From NCBI GenBank assembly GCA_017407125.1, contig JAFQXE010000025.1, positions 28,591 through 92,590 on the forward strand: DNA of 64,000 bases, written 5' to 3'. Position 1 is the stretch's first letter. The number at the start of each line of letters is the position of its first letter. The notes beneath the pieces were generated by a model. The model was not told the origin of the DNA. It did not search any database and saw nothing but the letters and a program-made list of their open reading frames with translations. Below, piece after piece: positions 1 to 9,068 of this stretch. The DNA is from Thermoguttaceae bacterium (GTDB lineage Bacteria > Planctomycetota > Planctomycetia > Pirellulales > Thermoguttaceae). Both the position numbers and the translations under genes were made by a program.

Positions 1-362
1 TTCCCTGTCTTATTTTTATTCGACGACGAATTATTATCTGAACCCCGCGTTCGACGTTGAGTTCGACTTCTTGCGTCAGAACCGGATGAGACATTGTTAT
101 TCACACCCGCTGCGGGATTACGCGTTTGCGGTTGATGGTCAGGAGGCGATGCTGCGTTTTGAGGCGGGGTTTGTTTGGATGACGTCTGCGTTACATTTTT
201 AAAATACGGCGCCAATTCTTCAACCTGACCAGCTCGCTGACGCTTCTTGCCTGATTGCCAAACGTATGTTGATGAAGTTATTACGCCAGCATTAATCAAG
301 TTGACAATCTCTTCAAAAGAAACTGAACCAATCATTTCGTCGTTTTTGAGGTAGTACCACAT
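1..362 (-). CDS. GYF_2-domain protein, C-terminus off the window
   Basis: Reading leftward from an ATG at 362 the frame stays open to base 1 (about 120 codons), so the gene is truncated by the window edge. The first 50 residues begin MWYYLKNDEMIGSVSF and later have Y-V-W-Q-S-G, the aromatic/Gly pattern of the GYF_2 (DUF4339) domain, a small fold thought to bind other proteins. A Gln/Pro/Ser/Asn-rich and then Arg/Ser-rich linker follows, as is common in proteins where GYF_2 precedes a membrane or effector region. I see no Shine-Dalgarno sequence before the ATG. The missing part will decide the function; the domain call is fairly sure, the role unknown. Confidence 0.7.
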   Translation of the reverse strand, partial: MWYYLKNDEMIGSVSFEEIVNLINAGVITSSTYVWQSGKKRQRAGQVEELAPYFKNVTQTSSKQTPPQNAASPPDHQPQTRNPAAGVNNNVSSGSDARSRTQRRTRGSDNNSSSNKNKTG

Positions 363-620
363 GGATATTAGTTGGGTTGAGGAAAAAAACACTTAATGTC
401 CCTGACAGTTTCAGGGAGAAAACATTTTTTCAGTCTATCTCATTAAGAAGCGCTGGGGTGTGTCATAAAATTTTGAGAATCTCAAAAGAAACAAAGAAAC
501 GCTCGTTTTGGAGATTGAAGCGCAAGATATGGCGTCTAATAATCAATAGAAACTATATGTTGTGTAATGTTTTTAAGGGAATTTTCCGATTCTGAAAAAT
601 AGGACGCCAATATATTCAGA

Positions 621-2639
621 TTATTTTGTGTTATTCTCATTGTCTGGCATTACGCAGACGCGAAATCCAGCGTGGTTATAGCGATCGTTGACGTCGTGAT
701 AATTCCTTTCCGAACAGCTGCAGTCGGAAAGCCAGCAACCGCCGCGAAGTACTTTGACCTGTGAACTGACGGATCTTTTACCCGGTTTTGAAACAGCAGG
801 ACCTGTCGGGTCTGTTTGCGGGCTGGGGTCTGTAATTGGCTCGTACCAGTCGGCGACCCATTCTTCGACGTTGCCAAGAGTATCGTACAAGCCCCAGGCG
901 TTAGGCGATAAACTGTGAACGGTTATTGTACCGCGGTTTTTGCCGTATGAATTGGCTTGAGCGTTTAACAGTTCCGGCGTTTCTTCCGCACCAGCGCGAC
1001 AGGCGTATTCCCATTGAGCGTCTGTGGGTAAACGGACGTCGGCGCTGAGCTTTTCTGACAACGCCTGACAGAATTCCTGGGCGTCCGTCCAGCTTACCAT
1101 TCTGACAGGAGCGTTTTCTGGCTCGTTGAGATTTTTTATTGCAGAGTTAGCTGTACTGTCAGGCATGACGGAAAACCACATCTTTTGCGTAACCTCGCAG
1201 TCCAGCGCCCAAAACCCTTTTGTGAGCGTTACTGGATGAGGAATGGAGCCATTGATTAAAAAAGGATTGGAACTCAGTTCTGAATATAGCTTGTCATGCA
1301 ACAGAGTTTGCTGTTCAAGCGACTCTGAATTCTCAAGACTTGTTTCCAATTCTTCCAATTCGTCAATTCCCAGAAGGCTGTATTTCTGGGCAATTCCCAG
1401 CAACTGCGGAGTTGACATCTCTTTGGACAGGGGCGTTCTGTAGCCTCCCATGACAAACGTTCCCGGCGGGATCCAGCGAAAGACGTATTCAACGCCGTCG
1501 ACAACGCGAACCAGCTTTTCGCCCGCTTCCTTTCCAGGAGGAAACGGAGCGATAACGTCTTGAATTATCGTCTCAGCTTCGGGATTTGTTGACAAGGTCT
1601 GAACAATGGCAGTTTTGGAAGCGTTATACGCGTTCGTTCCCCAAAGACCAGCTATTCCCAAAAGAACGACTCCGGCAAACGCTGCAATAACCGGCGTTTT
1701 TTTAACCGTCTGCTTTGTTAACGCCTGAATTACTTCTGTCATGGAAGAGTAACGATCGTCAATTGACTTTGCCGTCATACGATTCAAAACGCGCTGAATT
1801 CGATCAGGAACGTCTTTTCGAAATTGAGACAATTCCGGCAGAGCGAGACATTGCTGCGCTTCCAGTTTCTTTTTTGACGTCGAATACTCTTCTCCGTCAA
1901 ATGGAACGCGCCCCGTTAGAATAAAGAACAGCGTACAGCCCAAAGAGTAAATATCCGATCTCGGATCGGCGGACGCGCAGAGTTCCTGTTTTTCCCGATT
2001 TCCAACACACTGTTCCGGCGGCATGAAGTCTGGAGTCCCAACGATTTGAACGTCCGTTTCCTGGGACGCGGCGACAGCCAATCCCAAATCCAGAACTTTA
2101 ACGGTTTTCTTAGGCGTTATCCAGAGGTTTCCTGGTTTAACGTCTCGATGTACAAATCCATTTTCGTGAGCGTACTGCAAGCCCTGCGCCGCCTGTATAA
2201 TAATGTCAACAGCTTCTTGAAGTGACAGCGGAGAATCTTGTTTAAGCCGCCGATAAACGTACTGATGAACCGTTTCTCCTTGGAGGAATTCCATAACCAT
2301 ATATGGTCGTCCCTCGAATTCCCCGGCGTTAAAAACTGTTACAACGTTGGGGTGAAGCAGTTTGGCGGTCGATTCGATTTCCGTCTGAAAACGTTCCAGA
2401 GCGCTCGGCTCGAGAATCAGTTTTGTACGAACGAACTTGAGCGCTTCCGTTCTTTTCAGAACCAGATTTTCAGCGCGATAGACGTCTCCCATCCCGCCCC
2501 GTCCGACAAGCTGTTCCAGACGGTATTGACCAATCGTCAACGGCAGTTCAAACGTCTTGTTGTTTTCCAGCTCGTCCCTCATCATCGACATAAAACTGGA
2601 TAACTCCGTTTCAAGCGGCAGAGGTTTGGATTTGCTCAT
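621..2639 (-). CDS. Ser/Thr protein kinase with C-terminal formylglycine-generating-enzyme-like domain
   Basis: 672 residues. The kinase domain (about 38-310) has the glycine loop GRGGMG at 46-51, the ATP lysine in ALKFV at 68, the catalytic loop HRDVKPGN from 164, DLG at 184-186 in place of DFG, and GTPDFMPPE at 201-209, so it should be active. One membrane helix spans about 316-334. The outer C-terminal part (about 380-665) matches the SUMF1/FGE-sulfatase fold: PPGTFVMGG, R-L-P-T-D-A-Q-W-E-Y-A, G-N-V-E-E-W and a final G-F-R-V. In kinases this fold is usually a sensor or ligand-binding domain rather than an oxidase (inference). The start overlaps the stop of the upstream sigma gene in ATGA, so the two are translationally coupled and likely form one signalling unit. 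Confidence 0.9.
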   Translation of the reverse strand: MSKSKPLPLETELSSFMSMMRDELENNKTFELPLTIGQYRLEQLVGRGGMGDVYRAENLVLKRTEALKFVRTKLILEPSALERFQTEIESTAKLLHPNVVTVFNAGEFEGRPYMVMEFLQGETVHQYVYRRLKQDSPLSLQEAVDIIIQAAQGLQYAHENGFVHRDVKPGNLWITPKKTVKVLDLGLAVAASQETDVQIVGTPDFMPPEQCVGNREKQELCASADPRSDIYSLGCTLFFILTGRVPFDGEEYSTSKKKLEAQQCLALPELSQFRKDVPDRIQRVLNRMTAKSIDDRYSSMTEVIQALTKQTVKKTPVIAAFAGVVLLGIAGLWGTNAYNASKTAIVQTLSTNPEAETIIQDVIAPFPPGKEAGEKLVRVVDGVEYVFRWIPPGTFVMGGYRTPLSKEMSTPQLLGIAQKYSLLGIDELEELETSLENSESLEQQTLLHDKLYSELSSNPFLINGSIPHPVTLTKGFWALDCEVTQKMWFSVMPDSTANSAIKNLNEPENAPVRMVSWTDAQEFCQALSEKLSADVRLPTDAQWEYACRAGAEETPELLNAQANSYGKNRGTITVHSLSPNAWGLYDTLGNVEEWVADWYEPITDPSPQTDPTGPAVSKPGKRSVSSQVKVLRGGCWLSDCSCSERNYHDVNDRYNHAGFRVCVMPDNENNTK

Positions 2640-3352
2640 ATTTCCAAATCGTCTTCGTTGTCGTCGTCTTCCAATTCGTTTAACTCTGCAAGATATTTTT
2701 TCAGATAGTCGTTGATTCTCTGTCGAATTTTCCTGATATTGGCGGGCTTAAGCCCGGTCAGCTCCGCGACTTGAAAAGAATTCTTCTTTTCATAAACAAG
2801 CTGATAATAAATATCGACGTCGCGTTGAGAGAAATGCGTACCCAATACGCGCATTAACCCTTGAGCGTAGATTTCGTCTTCGGTTAAATTCTCGACGTTG
2901 TCAGGGTCGTCCTGTCGGATTTGTTCCTGTTCCATTTTGAGAACCGTATCCAGGACAGACGAATGAGGGTCTGAAATTGCGTGAGAGGAGGGGTCGTAAA
3001 CCGCATTGGGGCGATTCTTCTTTTTCTGATAATCTCTTTGAACGCCTGTAACGTAATTGTCAACGACTTTATGCAGCCAGCTTCGGAATCGATCCGTCGG
3101 CTTTTCTTTTCGGAAGCCGCCAATTGATTTCATGACAAGGATGCAAATATCGTACAACATCTTTTTCCGAATCTGCCGATTGGACACGCCTCGTTGAATG
3201 AGCCAGTAAATAACCAAACGTCCATAGAGAAGGTTAAACCGTTCCCACGCTTTCTGGTCGTGGCTGCGAAGCTCGTCCAAAAAAGACGTCGGCGTTGGCT
3301 GATTGAAATCAATATTGCCGTCAGACGGATCTGGGGTGGAATTGCTAAACAT
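2636..3352 (-). CDS. ECF-like RNA polymerase sigma factor coupled to the kinase
   Basis: Residues after the chosen start include FLDELRSHDQKAWERF (region 2-like opening), a helical stretch ending in F-R-S-W-L-H, and a C-terminal helix-turn-helix with VAELTGLKPANIRKI, which resembles sigma region 4. It should direct RNA polymerase to a small regulon; coupling by ATGA overlap to the kinase suggests the kinase or its target controls it. The longest frame starts at 3409, but a TATAAT with an upstream TG lies inside those first codons, so I place the start at the next ATG (3352), giving 238 residues. Region 2 is divergent from ordinary ECF factors, so the family assignment is moderate rather than certain. 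Confidence 0.72.
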   Translation of the reverse strand: MFSNSTPDPSDGNIDFNQPTPTSFLDELRSHDQKAWERFNLLYGRLVIYWLIQRGVSNRQIRKKMLYDICILVMKSIGGFRKEKPTDRFRSWLHKVVDNYVTGVQRDYQKKKNRPNAVYDPSSHAISDPHSSVLDTVLKMEQEQIRQDDPDNVENLTEDEIYAQGLMRVLGTHFSQRDVDIYYQLVYEKKNSFQVAELTGLKPANIRKIRQRINDYLKKYLAELNELEDDDNEDDLEI

Positions 3353-3397
3353 GATTTTTTGAGTAGGGTAAGTTGAATGACCATTTTTCAATTCAGT

Positions 3398-3406
3398 ATT
3401 ATAACA
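3398..3406 (-). promoter_or_regulatory. Extended -10 promoter of sigma/kinase operon
   Basis: Minus-strand TGTTATAAT is a perfect extended -10 (TGnTATAAT). No good -35 is visible; CTGTCA lies about 19 bases upstream. Transcription would start about 40 bases before the ATG at 3352. Confidence 0.5.
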
Positions 3407-3625
3407 CATTTTTTGAACGTTTTGACAGATTTTTGTTAACCAACAATAGTATTTAGACCGTCTTGTTTGTAGAATAAAGACGACGGTTATAGAAATAATG
3501 CCGTTCTACAGTGTGCCTAAACGTTCCGTTTTATCTATTTTGCAATATGATTTAACGTACACCCGCAGAAGGGTAGGTAAGTTTTGGGTTGCGAATATAG
3601 ATAAGATTAACAATTGAACATAGTT

Positions 3626-3891
3626 AACGCCGTTAGGCGTTTGTTCCTACAGCTTTAGCTGTGGGAACAATTAAAACTTAAAATATCGTAGCCCACGCCT
3701 TTAGGCGTGGGATTCAAAACGACATAAATAGTAATATAACGCACGAATTTCCCTCCCTTCCCAGCTCCGAATGGAGCTGGGAAGGGAGGGGAAGGGAAGC
3801 GTTTGGGGGAGGATCGCTTGTTTAGTCCCCCAGATAAATCTGGGGGCTACGATTTTTGAATTTTTTTATTACCCACGTCTAAAGACGTGGG
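3626..3891. repeat. Cluster of six short palindromes
   Basis: Six perfect or near-perfect inverted repeats follow one another: 3626-3641, 3643-3668 (12 bp, one T-G pair), 3692-3711 (9 bp), 3751-3790 (18 bp, loop GAAT), 3827-3846 (9 bp) and 3872-3891 (9 bp). Stem sequences differ, but four share a core in which the halves meet at TT or AA (cagcTTTAgctg, cgccTTTAggcg, agaTAAAtct, gtcTAAAgac). None is followed by a T-run typical of a terminator. The rest of the gene-free stretch 3410-4090 shows no convincing gene. Confidence 0.75.
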
Positions 3892-4093
3892 GATAAGGGC
3901 AGAGATATCGGGAGGATACGGAAAGGATAACGGCATTTTTCTGCGTTCCGTCTGCCCCCGAGTTTGATCGTGCGCCCGGCGAGGGCGATTGCGGCGATTG
4001 CCTCTGCATTGCCCTGTGTGTGAATAATGTTTTTGTCTATTAAAACATTTTCAACTATTATTGGATTTTTTAAGAGAATTCACGTTAATAGAC

Positions 4094-4128
4094 GTTACAT
4101 TTTTCTGGAAAATGTCGTATAATATAAT
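4094..4128 (+). promoter_or_regulatory. Probable promoter of the small membrane-protein gene
   Basis: Two overlapping TATAAT hexamers lie at 4118-4123 and 4123-4128. The upstream GTTACA (from 4094) is a weak -35. The only downstream gene in this direction before nqrA is at 4221. Confidence 0.45.
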
Positions 4129-4153
4129 AGAGGAAAAAGAAATAAAAGCATAT

Positions 4154-4210
4154 TATATAGGGGGAGCAGGAACGCTCTGGTTGGTAAGGTAAAGCCCTAT
4201 ATAAGGAGGT
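4154..4210 (+). promoter_or_regulatory. Structured 5' leader ending at a strong ribosome binding site
   Basis: TATATAGGG (4154-4162) pairs perfectly with CCCTATATA (4195-4203), which abuts AGGAGGT (4204-4210). Inside, GAGC (4164-4167) can pair with GCTC (4174-4177). The closed stem sits directly before the ribosome site of the gene at 4221, so folding could control its exposure. It does not match a riboswitch class I can name. Confidence 0.4.
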
Positions 4211-4220
4211 AAGTAAAAAG

Positions 4221-4409
4221 ATGTCTGAGAGATGGTTTTTCTTTATTGTGGCTACTTTGGTTTGCTGGGTTCCGGTTTTGTGTGGTGCATCAAGAGTGTA
4301 TCCGACCTTTGTATGGTGGAAACCTTGGACTTGGGAGAAAGAAATCTGGGCAATAATACTGATGTCTCCTGCTGTCAATGCTTTATTAGCCTATACGGCG
4401 AAGTTTTAG
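4221..4409 (+). CDS. Small two-helix membrane protein
   Basis: 62 residues starting MSERWFFFIVATLVCW. Two hydrophobic stretches, about 5-24 and 42-58, are separated by a Trp-rich loop (V-W-W-K-P-W-T-W). I do not recognise the family. Support for a real gene is the consensus AGGAGGT ten bases before the ATG, a promoter candidate at 4118-4128 and the folded leader between them. A second frame at 4232 shares the DNA but lacks such a site. It stands alone, 390 bases before nqrA, and could be a small regulator or subunit of a membrane complex; nothing in the sequence says which. Confidence 0.6.
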   Translation: MSERWFFFIVATLVCWVPVLCGASRVYPTFVWWKPWTWEKEIWAIILMSPAVNALLAYTAKF

Positions 4410-4799
4410 AGGGTGTTACATCTCCTCTTTTTTAGCTATTACAATCTCTCGTTCTAAGTACATGCCAATAGCGCATTGAAATTGCGCCTGTTTACTCTGC
4501 TCTGTCAATTTGCTAACTATTCTCCCGATTTCTTCCTTCAACAAAAATTGAGTCTATCTGTTAGAAACTGATTTAATCAGCTGTCTTTTTAGCATATAAA
4601 TATATCAAAAACTATTTTTAAAAATTTTCAGTCCCCATAGTGCACAAAATTAAAATTTGTGGTAAACTAGATAAATAATAAGATGTATTAAATTAGAGTA
4701 AGAGTTGAAATAGCGAAACTCCATGAGAATAGACCTCGTGCGGTTTCCGATAGTATTCAGCTCCCAATCATTGTTTATTTATTAACCTATGCCTACCCT
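4410..4799 (+). other. Intergenic leader region of nqrA
   Basis: AT-rich, with no gene seen. Near the 3' end GAGTTGAAATAGCGAAACTC (4700s) can form a hairpin, followed by a further GC-richer stretch to about 4770 before the nqrA start. TGGTAAACT near 4660 could be an extended -10. I see no Shine-Dalgarno before nqrA. Confidence 0.35.
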
Positions 4800-6173
4800 A
4801 TGAACTCATTTAAGATTTACAAAGGGCTTGACTTGCCGCTGGCAGGCAAGCCGCTTCAGAGTATTCAGGACTCGCCGCAGGTGAAAACCGTGGCGGTTGT
4901 CGGTCCTGACTACGTTGGGATGAAGCCGACCATGGCCGTCCAGGAGGGCGACCGGGTGAAATTGGGTCAGGTTCTTTTTACCGATAAAAAGACGCCTGGA
5001 GTAAAATACACGTCCCCAGCCGGGGGAACGGTCAAGGCGATTAACCGCGGCGACAAACGCGCTTTGCTGTCGGTGGTAATCGAGATTGACCCCAAAGAGG
5101 AGGAGAAAATCCAGTTCCCGGTTACGCCCCTGGATAAGCTGACGGCAGACGACGTCGTTAAAACGCTGGTCGATTCCGGTCAGTGGACGGCTCTTCGGAC
5201 TCGACCGTTCAGCAAAGTCCCGTCTCCGGAAACGCGCCCCAACGCGATTTTTGTAACAGCGATGGACTCCAACCCGCACGCCCCATGGGCTAGCGTCGCG
5301 CTCAAAGGGCGAGAAGACGATTTCCTGGCAGGGTTGAAAGTTCTGTCAATCCTCGCTGGCGACAAGCCGCTGTTTTTCTGTCAGTCGCCGGACTGCCGCG
5401 TTCTTCCTGAAGAAGCGGAAGGGCTTCCGAATCTGCAAGTTGCGGAATTCTCCGGAAAGCACCCTTGCGGACTGGTTGGAACGCACATTCATTTCCTCTG
5501 CCCGGCATCGCGAACGAACGTTGTCTGGCACGTCAATTATCAGGACGTCGCTGCGTTTGGATACCTGTTCAAAACGGGATACGTCTGCAAAGCCCGCGTT
5601 ATTTCTCTCTCCGGTCCGATTGTGAAAAAGCCGCGGTTGATCAAAACCCGAATTGGCGCCAATCTGGACGAGCTGACCAACGGCGAATTCGAAGAAGATA
5701 CGAAAGACAACATTCCCGCCCGCGTTATTTCCGGGTCTGTTCTCAACGGCCGCAAGTCTGAACCGGGTCTGAACTATCTGGGACGTTACAGTCTTCAGGT
5801 TTCCGTTCTCCGCGAAGGCGTCAAGCGTCGGCTGTTCGGCTGGATTCTTCCGAAGTTCGTTGACTTCTCAACCAAATGGACGAACGCGTCGCTGTTCTTC
5901 CCGGGCTGGGAATACAACATGACGACGGACGTTTACGGCGGTCCGCGCGCGATTTTCTCTATCGGGTCGATGGATGACGTTATGCCTTTGGACATCCTGC
6001 CGGTGTTCCTCACTCGCGCTTTGGCGGTGGGAAATCTGGAACAGTCGGAACAGCTCGGAGCGCTGGAGCTGGACGAAGAAGACCTGGCTCTGTGTACCTA
6101 CGTCGATCCGGGCAAAAACGAATTCGGTTCGATGCTCCGTTCCGTTTTAACACTCATCGACAAGGAGGGCTAA
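4800..6173 (+). CDS. nqrA: Na+-translocating NADH:quinone reductase subunit A
   Basis: 457 residues, beginning MNSFKIYKGLDLPLAG, the usual NqrA opening, followed by a barrel-sandwich segment (VQEGDRVKLGQVLF, about 42-56) and the S-P-A-G-G-T-V motif. NqrA is the large soluble cytoplasmic subunit of the sodium-pumping complex that oxidises NADH, reduces quinone and exports Na+. It is the first gene of nqrABCDE-F; nqrB starts three bases after its stop. Length is typical. The ATG at 4800 has no clear ribosome site, but the alignment with the family start makes it the best choice. Confidence 0.95.
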   Translation: MNSFKIYKGLDLPLAGKPLQSIQDSPQVKTVAVVGPDYVGMKPTMAVQEGDRVKLGQVLFTDKKTPGVKYTSPAGGTVKAINRGDKRALLSVVIEIDPKEEEKIQFPVTPLDKLTADDVVKTLVDSGQWTALRTRPFSKVPSPETRPNAIFVTAMDSNPHAPWASVALKGREDDFLAGLKVLSILAGDKPLFFCQSPDCRVLPEEAEGLPNLQVAEFSGKHPCGLVGTHIHFLCPASRTNVVWHVNYQDVAAFGYLFKTGYVCKARVISLSGPIVKKPRLIKTRIGANLDELTNGEFEEDTKDNIPARVISGSVLNGRKSEPGLNYLGRYSLQVSVLREGVKRRLFGWILPKFVDFSTKWTNASLFFPGWEYNMTTDVYGGPRAIFSIGSMDDVMPLDILPVFLTRALAVGNLEQSEQLGALELDEEDLALCTYVDPGKNEFGSMLRSVLTLIDKEG

Positions 6174-6176
6174 ACC

Positions 6177-7532
6177 GTGTGGAATCCGATTAAATTCATT
6201 TTCAATAAGACAAAACCCTGGTTTTCCAAAGGCGGAAAGCTGGAGGCTCTATATCCGTTATGGGAAGTCTTCGACACGTTCTTCTACACTCCGGAAGAAG
6301 TCGCAACGGGCAAATGCGCCGTTCGCGATTCGATTGACTTCAAACGCATGATGATTACCGTCTGCATCGCTTTGATTCCCTGCTGCTTTATGGCGTGTTA
6401 CAATACGGGCTATCAGGCGTACAAGACGATGTCAACAACGAGCGTCGCTCAAAAGATTGTTGACGATAAAGGCGTAGAAAAGACCGTTGTCGCTCCGCTG
6501 AAATCGCTGCCGACAGATGGCTTGAAGAACTGGCGCGGCTGGTTGATGAGCTGCGTTAAAGTCGGGAACTTTGACCTCGGCGCCGTCCCGGAAAAGGGAA
6601 CGGTTTCTTACTTCAGCCACCCGATTCAGTTTATCGTCTTTGGCGCGATGTACTTCATTCCGATTTATATTGTAACGTTCGTAGTCGGAATTCTGTGGGA
6701 AGTCGTGTTTGCGATCTTCCGAAAAGAGATTGTCAACGAGGGCTTTTTCGTAACAGCCATGCTTTTCCCGCTGACGCTTCCCGCTACGATTCCGCTTTGG
6801 ATTGTCGCCGTTTCGATTTCCTTCGGCGTCGTGATTGGAAAAGAAGTCTTTGGCGGAACGGGCAGAAACATCCTCAACCCGGCTCTGGTCGCTCGAGCGT
6901 TTATCTTCTTCGCCTTCGCCGGCACGATTACCGGAGACAGCATCTGGGTTCCGGTTGACGGCACGACGATGGCAACGCCTCTTGCCGCGGCAACTCAGCA
7001 GGGCATGGACGGCATCTCCGCCGTCGCCGCCAGCCAAAACCTGACGGACATGCAATACTGGTTCGACTGCTTCGCCGGATTCATTCCCGGATCGATGGGC
7101 GAAACCAGTACGCTGTGCTGCTTAATCGGCGCGGCGATGCTGATCTTCACCGGCATCGGCTCCTGGAGAGTCATGCTTTCCATGTGCGTTGGAACTGGCG
7201 CTCTTGCCGTGTTTACGTACTTTATGTACTCCATCGGCTACACAACCAATCCCGCCTGGGGCATTTACCCGCACTGGCATTTTGTGATGGGCGGCTTCGC
7301 TTTGGGCTGCGCCTTCATGGCGACTGACCCTGTTACAGGCGCGTTGACGCGAGGCGGTCAGTACGTTTACGGATTCCTTATCGGAGCGCTGGTTATTGTC
7401 GTTCGCGCAATGAACCCCGCGTATCCGGAAGGCGTCATGCTTGCCATTCTGTTTGGAAACCTCTGCGCCCCGATGATTGACTACGTCTTCGTCCAGGCCA
7501 ACATTAAACGGAGGGCTTTGCGAAATGTCTAA
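6177..7532 (+). CDS. nqrB: Na+-translocating NADH:quinone reductase subunit B
   Basis: 451 residues with about ten membrane helices; starts with GTG, preceded by AAGGAGGG seven bases upstream. NqrB carries a covalently bound FMN and lies on the Na+ path. The flavin-attachment threonine is probably Thr267 in D-G-T-T-M-A-T (261-267), a variant of the usual S-G-A-T. A loop at about 80-135 is inserted between the first helices. The last eight bases overlap nqrC. Attachment needs the ApbE flavin transferase, which is not in this window. Confidence 0.95.
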   Translation: MWNPIKFIFNKTKPWFSKGGKLEALYPLWEVFDTFFYTPEEVATGKCAVRDSIDFKRMMITVCIALIPCCFMACYNTGYQAYKTMSTTSVAQKIVDDKGVEKTVVAPLKSLPTDGLKNWRGWLMSCVKVGNFDLGAVPEKGTVSYFSHPIQFIVFGAMYFIPIYIVTFVVGILWEVVFAIFRKEIVNEGFFVTAMLFPLTLPATIPLWIVAVSISFGVVIGKEVFGGTGRNILNPALVARAFIFFAFAGTITGDSIWVPVDGTTMATPLAAATQQGMDGISAVAASQNLTDMQYWFDCFAGFIPGSMGETSTLCCLIGAAMLIFTGIGSWRVMLSMCVGTGALAVFTYFMYSIGYTTNPAWGIYPHWHFVMGGFALGCAFMATDPVTGALTRGGQYVYGFLIGALVIVVRAMNPAYPEGVMLAILFGNLCAPMIDYVFVQANIKRRALRNV

Positions 7533-8379
7533 TAACAGCTTATTTAAAACGTTTTTCGTCGCAATTGCGGTTTGCGCCGTCTGCGCGACGCTGGTCTCAA
7601 CGGCAAACGTCGTTCTCAGACCCATAATTGAACAGAATAAACTCAACTTCAAACGCGGCAACATCGTTCTGGCGGCAGACCTGGTCAAACCAGGATACAA
7701 AGCCAGCGACATCGCCCCGGCGTTTGAAAAGATCGACCCGCAGGTTTACGATTTGCTTAAGGAAAAGTTTGTTACAAACGCAGACGAATTCAATCCGGCA
7801 ACGTTTGACGAACGCGTCTTGATGAACAAAGACGGCTATACGCTCGTTCCGGAAGGAGAAGTCAAACCTGGCGTCCCGACCGTTCCGCGTTACGTTACAA
7901 TTTATCTCGTCAGAAACGACAAAGGCGAATTGGAAAAAGTCATTCTGCCGTTCTTCGGCAAAGGGCTTTGGTCGACCATGTACGGGTTTATCGCCCTCAA
8001 TAACGACTTTACCACCGTTGGACGTCTGCTTTACTACGATCAGCTCGAAACCGCCGGTTTGGGCGGCGAAGTCGAAAACCCGATGTGGGCGGACAAATGG
8101 ATCGGAAAGAAAGCCTACGACGAATCCGGCAAAGCGGAGCTGAAAGTCATTAAGGGAACCGTTGACCCTAGCGACAAAAACGCTGCGTATAAAGTCGACG
8201 GCATCTCCGGCGCGACTCTGACCTGCAAGGGCGTCAACAACCAGATCGGTTACTGGCTCAACGAATACCGCGGTCTTCTTGATCAGCTGAAAGCCGGTCA
8301 GATTCCCCCGGAAAGCAAAACCGTTTGCGCTCAAGCAACCCCCAAATCTGAAGACAATTCGAAAGGAGGCGCAAAATAA
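7525..8379 (+). CDS. nqrC: Na+-translocating NADH:quinone reductase subunit C
   Basis: 284 residues. I start at ATG 7525 ([11 protein letters not shown]) because GGAGGG lies nine bases before it; the longer frame from 7477 would read back into nqrB. One N-terminal helix (about 8-30) anchors an FMN-binding domain outside the membrane. The covalent flavin site is S-G-A-T with Thr231 (about 228-231), followed by L-T-C-K-G-V. It overlaps nqrB by eight bases and nqrD by one (TAATG), so translation is coupled along the operon. Confidence 0.95.
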   Translation: MSNNSLFKTFFVAIAVCAVCATLVSTANVVLRPIIEQNKLNFKRGNIVLAADLVKPGYKASDIAPAFEKIDPQVYDLLKEKFVTNADEFNPATFDERVLMNKDGYTLVPEGEVKPGVPTVPRYVTIYLVRNDKGELEKVILPFFGKGLWSTMYGFIALNNDFTTVGRLLYYDQLETAGLGGEVENPMWADKWIGKKAYDESGKAELKVIKGTVDPSDKNAAYKVDGISGATLTCKGVNNQIGYWLNEYRGLLDQLKAGQIPPESKTVCAQATPKSEDNSKGGAK

Positions 8380-9011
8380 TGGCGACTGCAAAAGAATATA
8401 AAGAAGCGTTTCTCAGTCCGCTGTTCGCAACCAACCCGATTGCTCTTAGCGTACTGGGCATCTGTTCCGCCCTGGCGGTTACAACCAAAATGGATACGGC
8501 GTTAACGATGACAATCGCTGTTACATCCGTTTTGGTGTGTTCCAACTTCGCCGTCAGTTTGATTCGCAACCATATCCCGTCCAGCATCCGTATGATTGTA
8601 CAGATGGTTATCATCGCGGCTATGGTTATGATTGTCGACCTCGTGTTACAGGCGTTCGCGTTCAAACTGTCCAAGAGCCTGTCCGTATTCGTCAGCCTGA
8701 TTATTACCAACTGCATTATCATGGGCCGCGCTGAAGCGTTCGCCATGAAGAACCCGCCTCTGCTGAGCATTGTCGACGGCTTGGGCAACGGGTTCGGATA
8801 CGGTCTGATTCTGATGATCGTTTCGTTCTTCCGGGAATTCTTCGGTTCCGGAACGATTTTCGGATTCGAAGTTCTCAAGACTGTCAACAACGGCGGCTGG
8901 TATATGCCCAACGGCTTGATGATTCTGGCGCCCAGCGCGTTCTTTATCATCGGTCTGATTATCTGGCTGTTTAAAACCATCAACCCGAAACTGCAGGAGG
9001 GAGAGAAATAA
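8379..9011 (+). CDS. nqrD: Na+-translocating NADH:quinone reductase subunit D
   Basis: 210 residues with about six membrane helices. Family signatures include [17 protein letters not shown] near residue 10, [14 protein letters not shown] near 107 and [12 protein letters not shown] near 148. NqrD and NqrE are homologous subunits with inverted topology that hold the intramembrane 2Fe-2S centre. A ribosome site AAAGGAGG lies within the end of nqrC, and the start overlaps its stop. Confidence 0.95.
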   Translation: MATAKEYKEAFLSPLFATNPIALSVLGICSALAVTTKMDTALTMTIAVTSVLVCSNFAVSLIRNHIPSSIRMIVQMVIIAAMVMIVDLVLQAFAFKLSKSLSVFVSLIITNCIIMGRAEAFAMKNPPLLSIVDGLGNGFGYGLILMIVSFFREFFGSGTIFGFEVLKTVNNGGWYMPNGLMILAPSAFFIIGLIIWLFKTINPKLQEGEK

Positions 9012-9068
9012 ACTCTGTGTAACGGCTTCGGGATTCCGAACCCCGTTTGAGAGTTTACCTCAAAGATT

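Noticed and set aside
377..595. 72-residue plus-strand frame near the left end
   Set aside because: Very basic, no ribosome site, no recognisable domain.
3626..3891. Palindromes considered as a tRNA, riboswitch or terminator set
   Set aside because: No cloverleaf, no T-loop motif and no T-runs after most stems; kept only as a repeat cluster.
7477..7524. Upstream extension of nqrC
   Set aside because: It would lie inside nqrB and ignores the good ribosome site before 7525.
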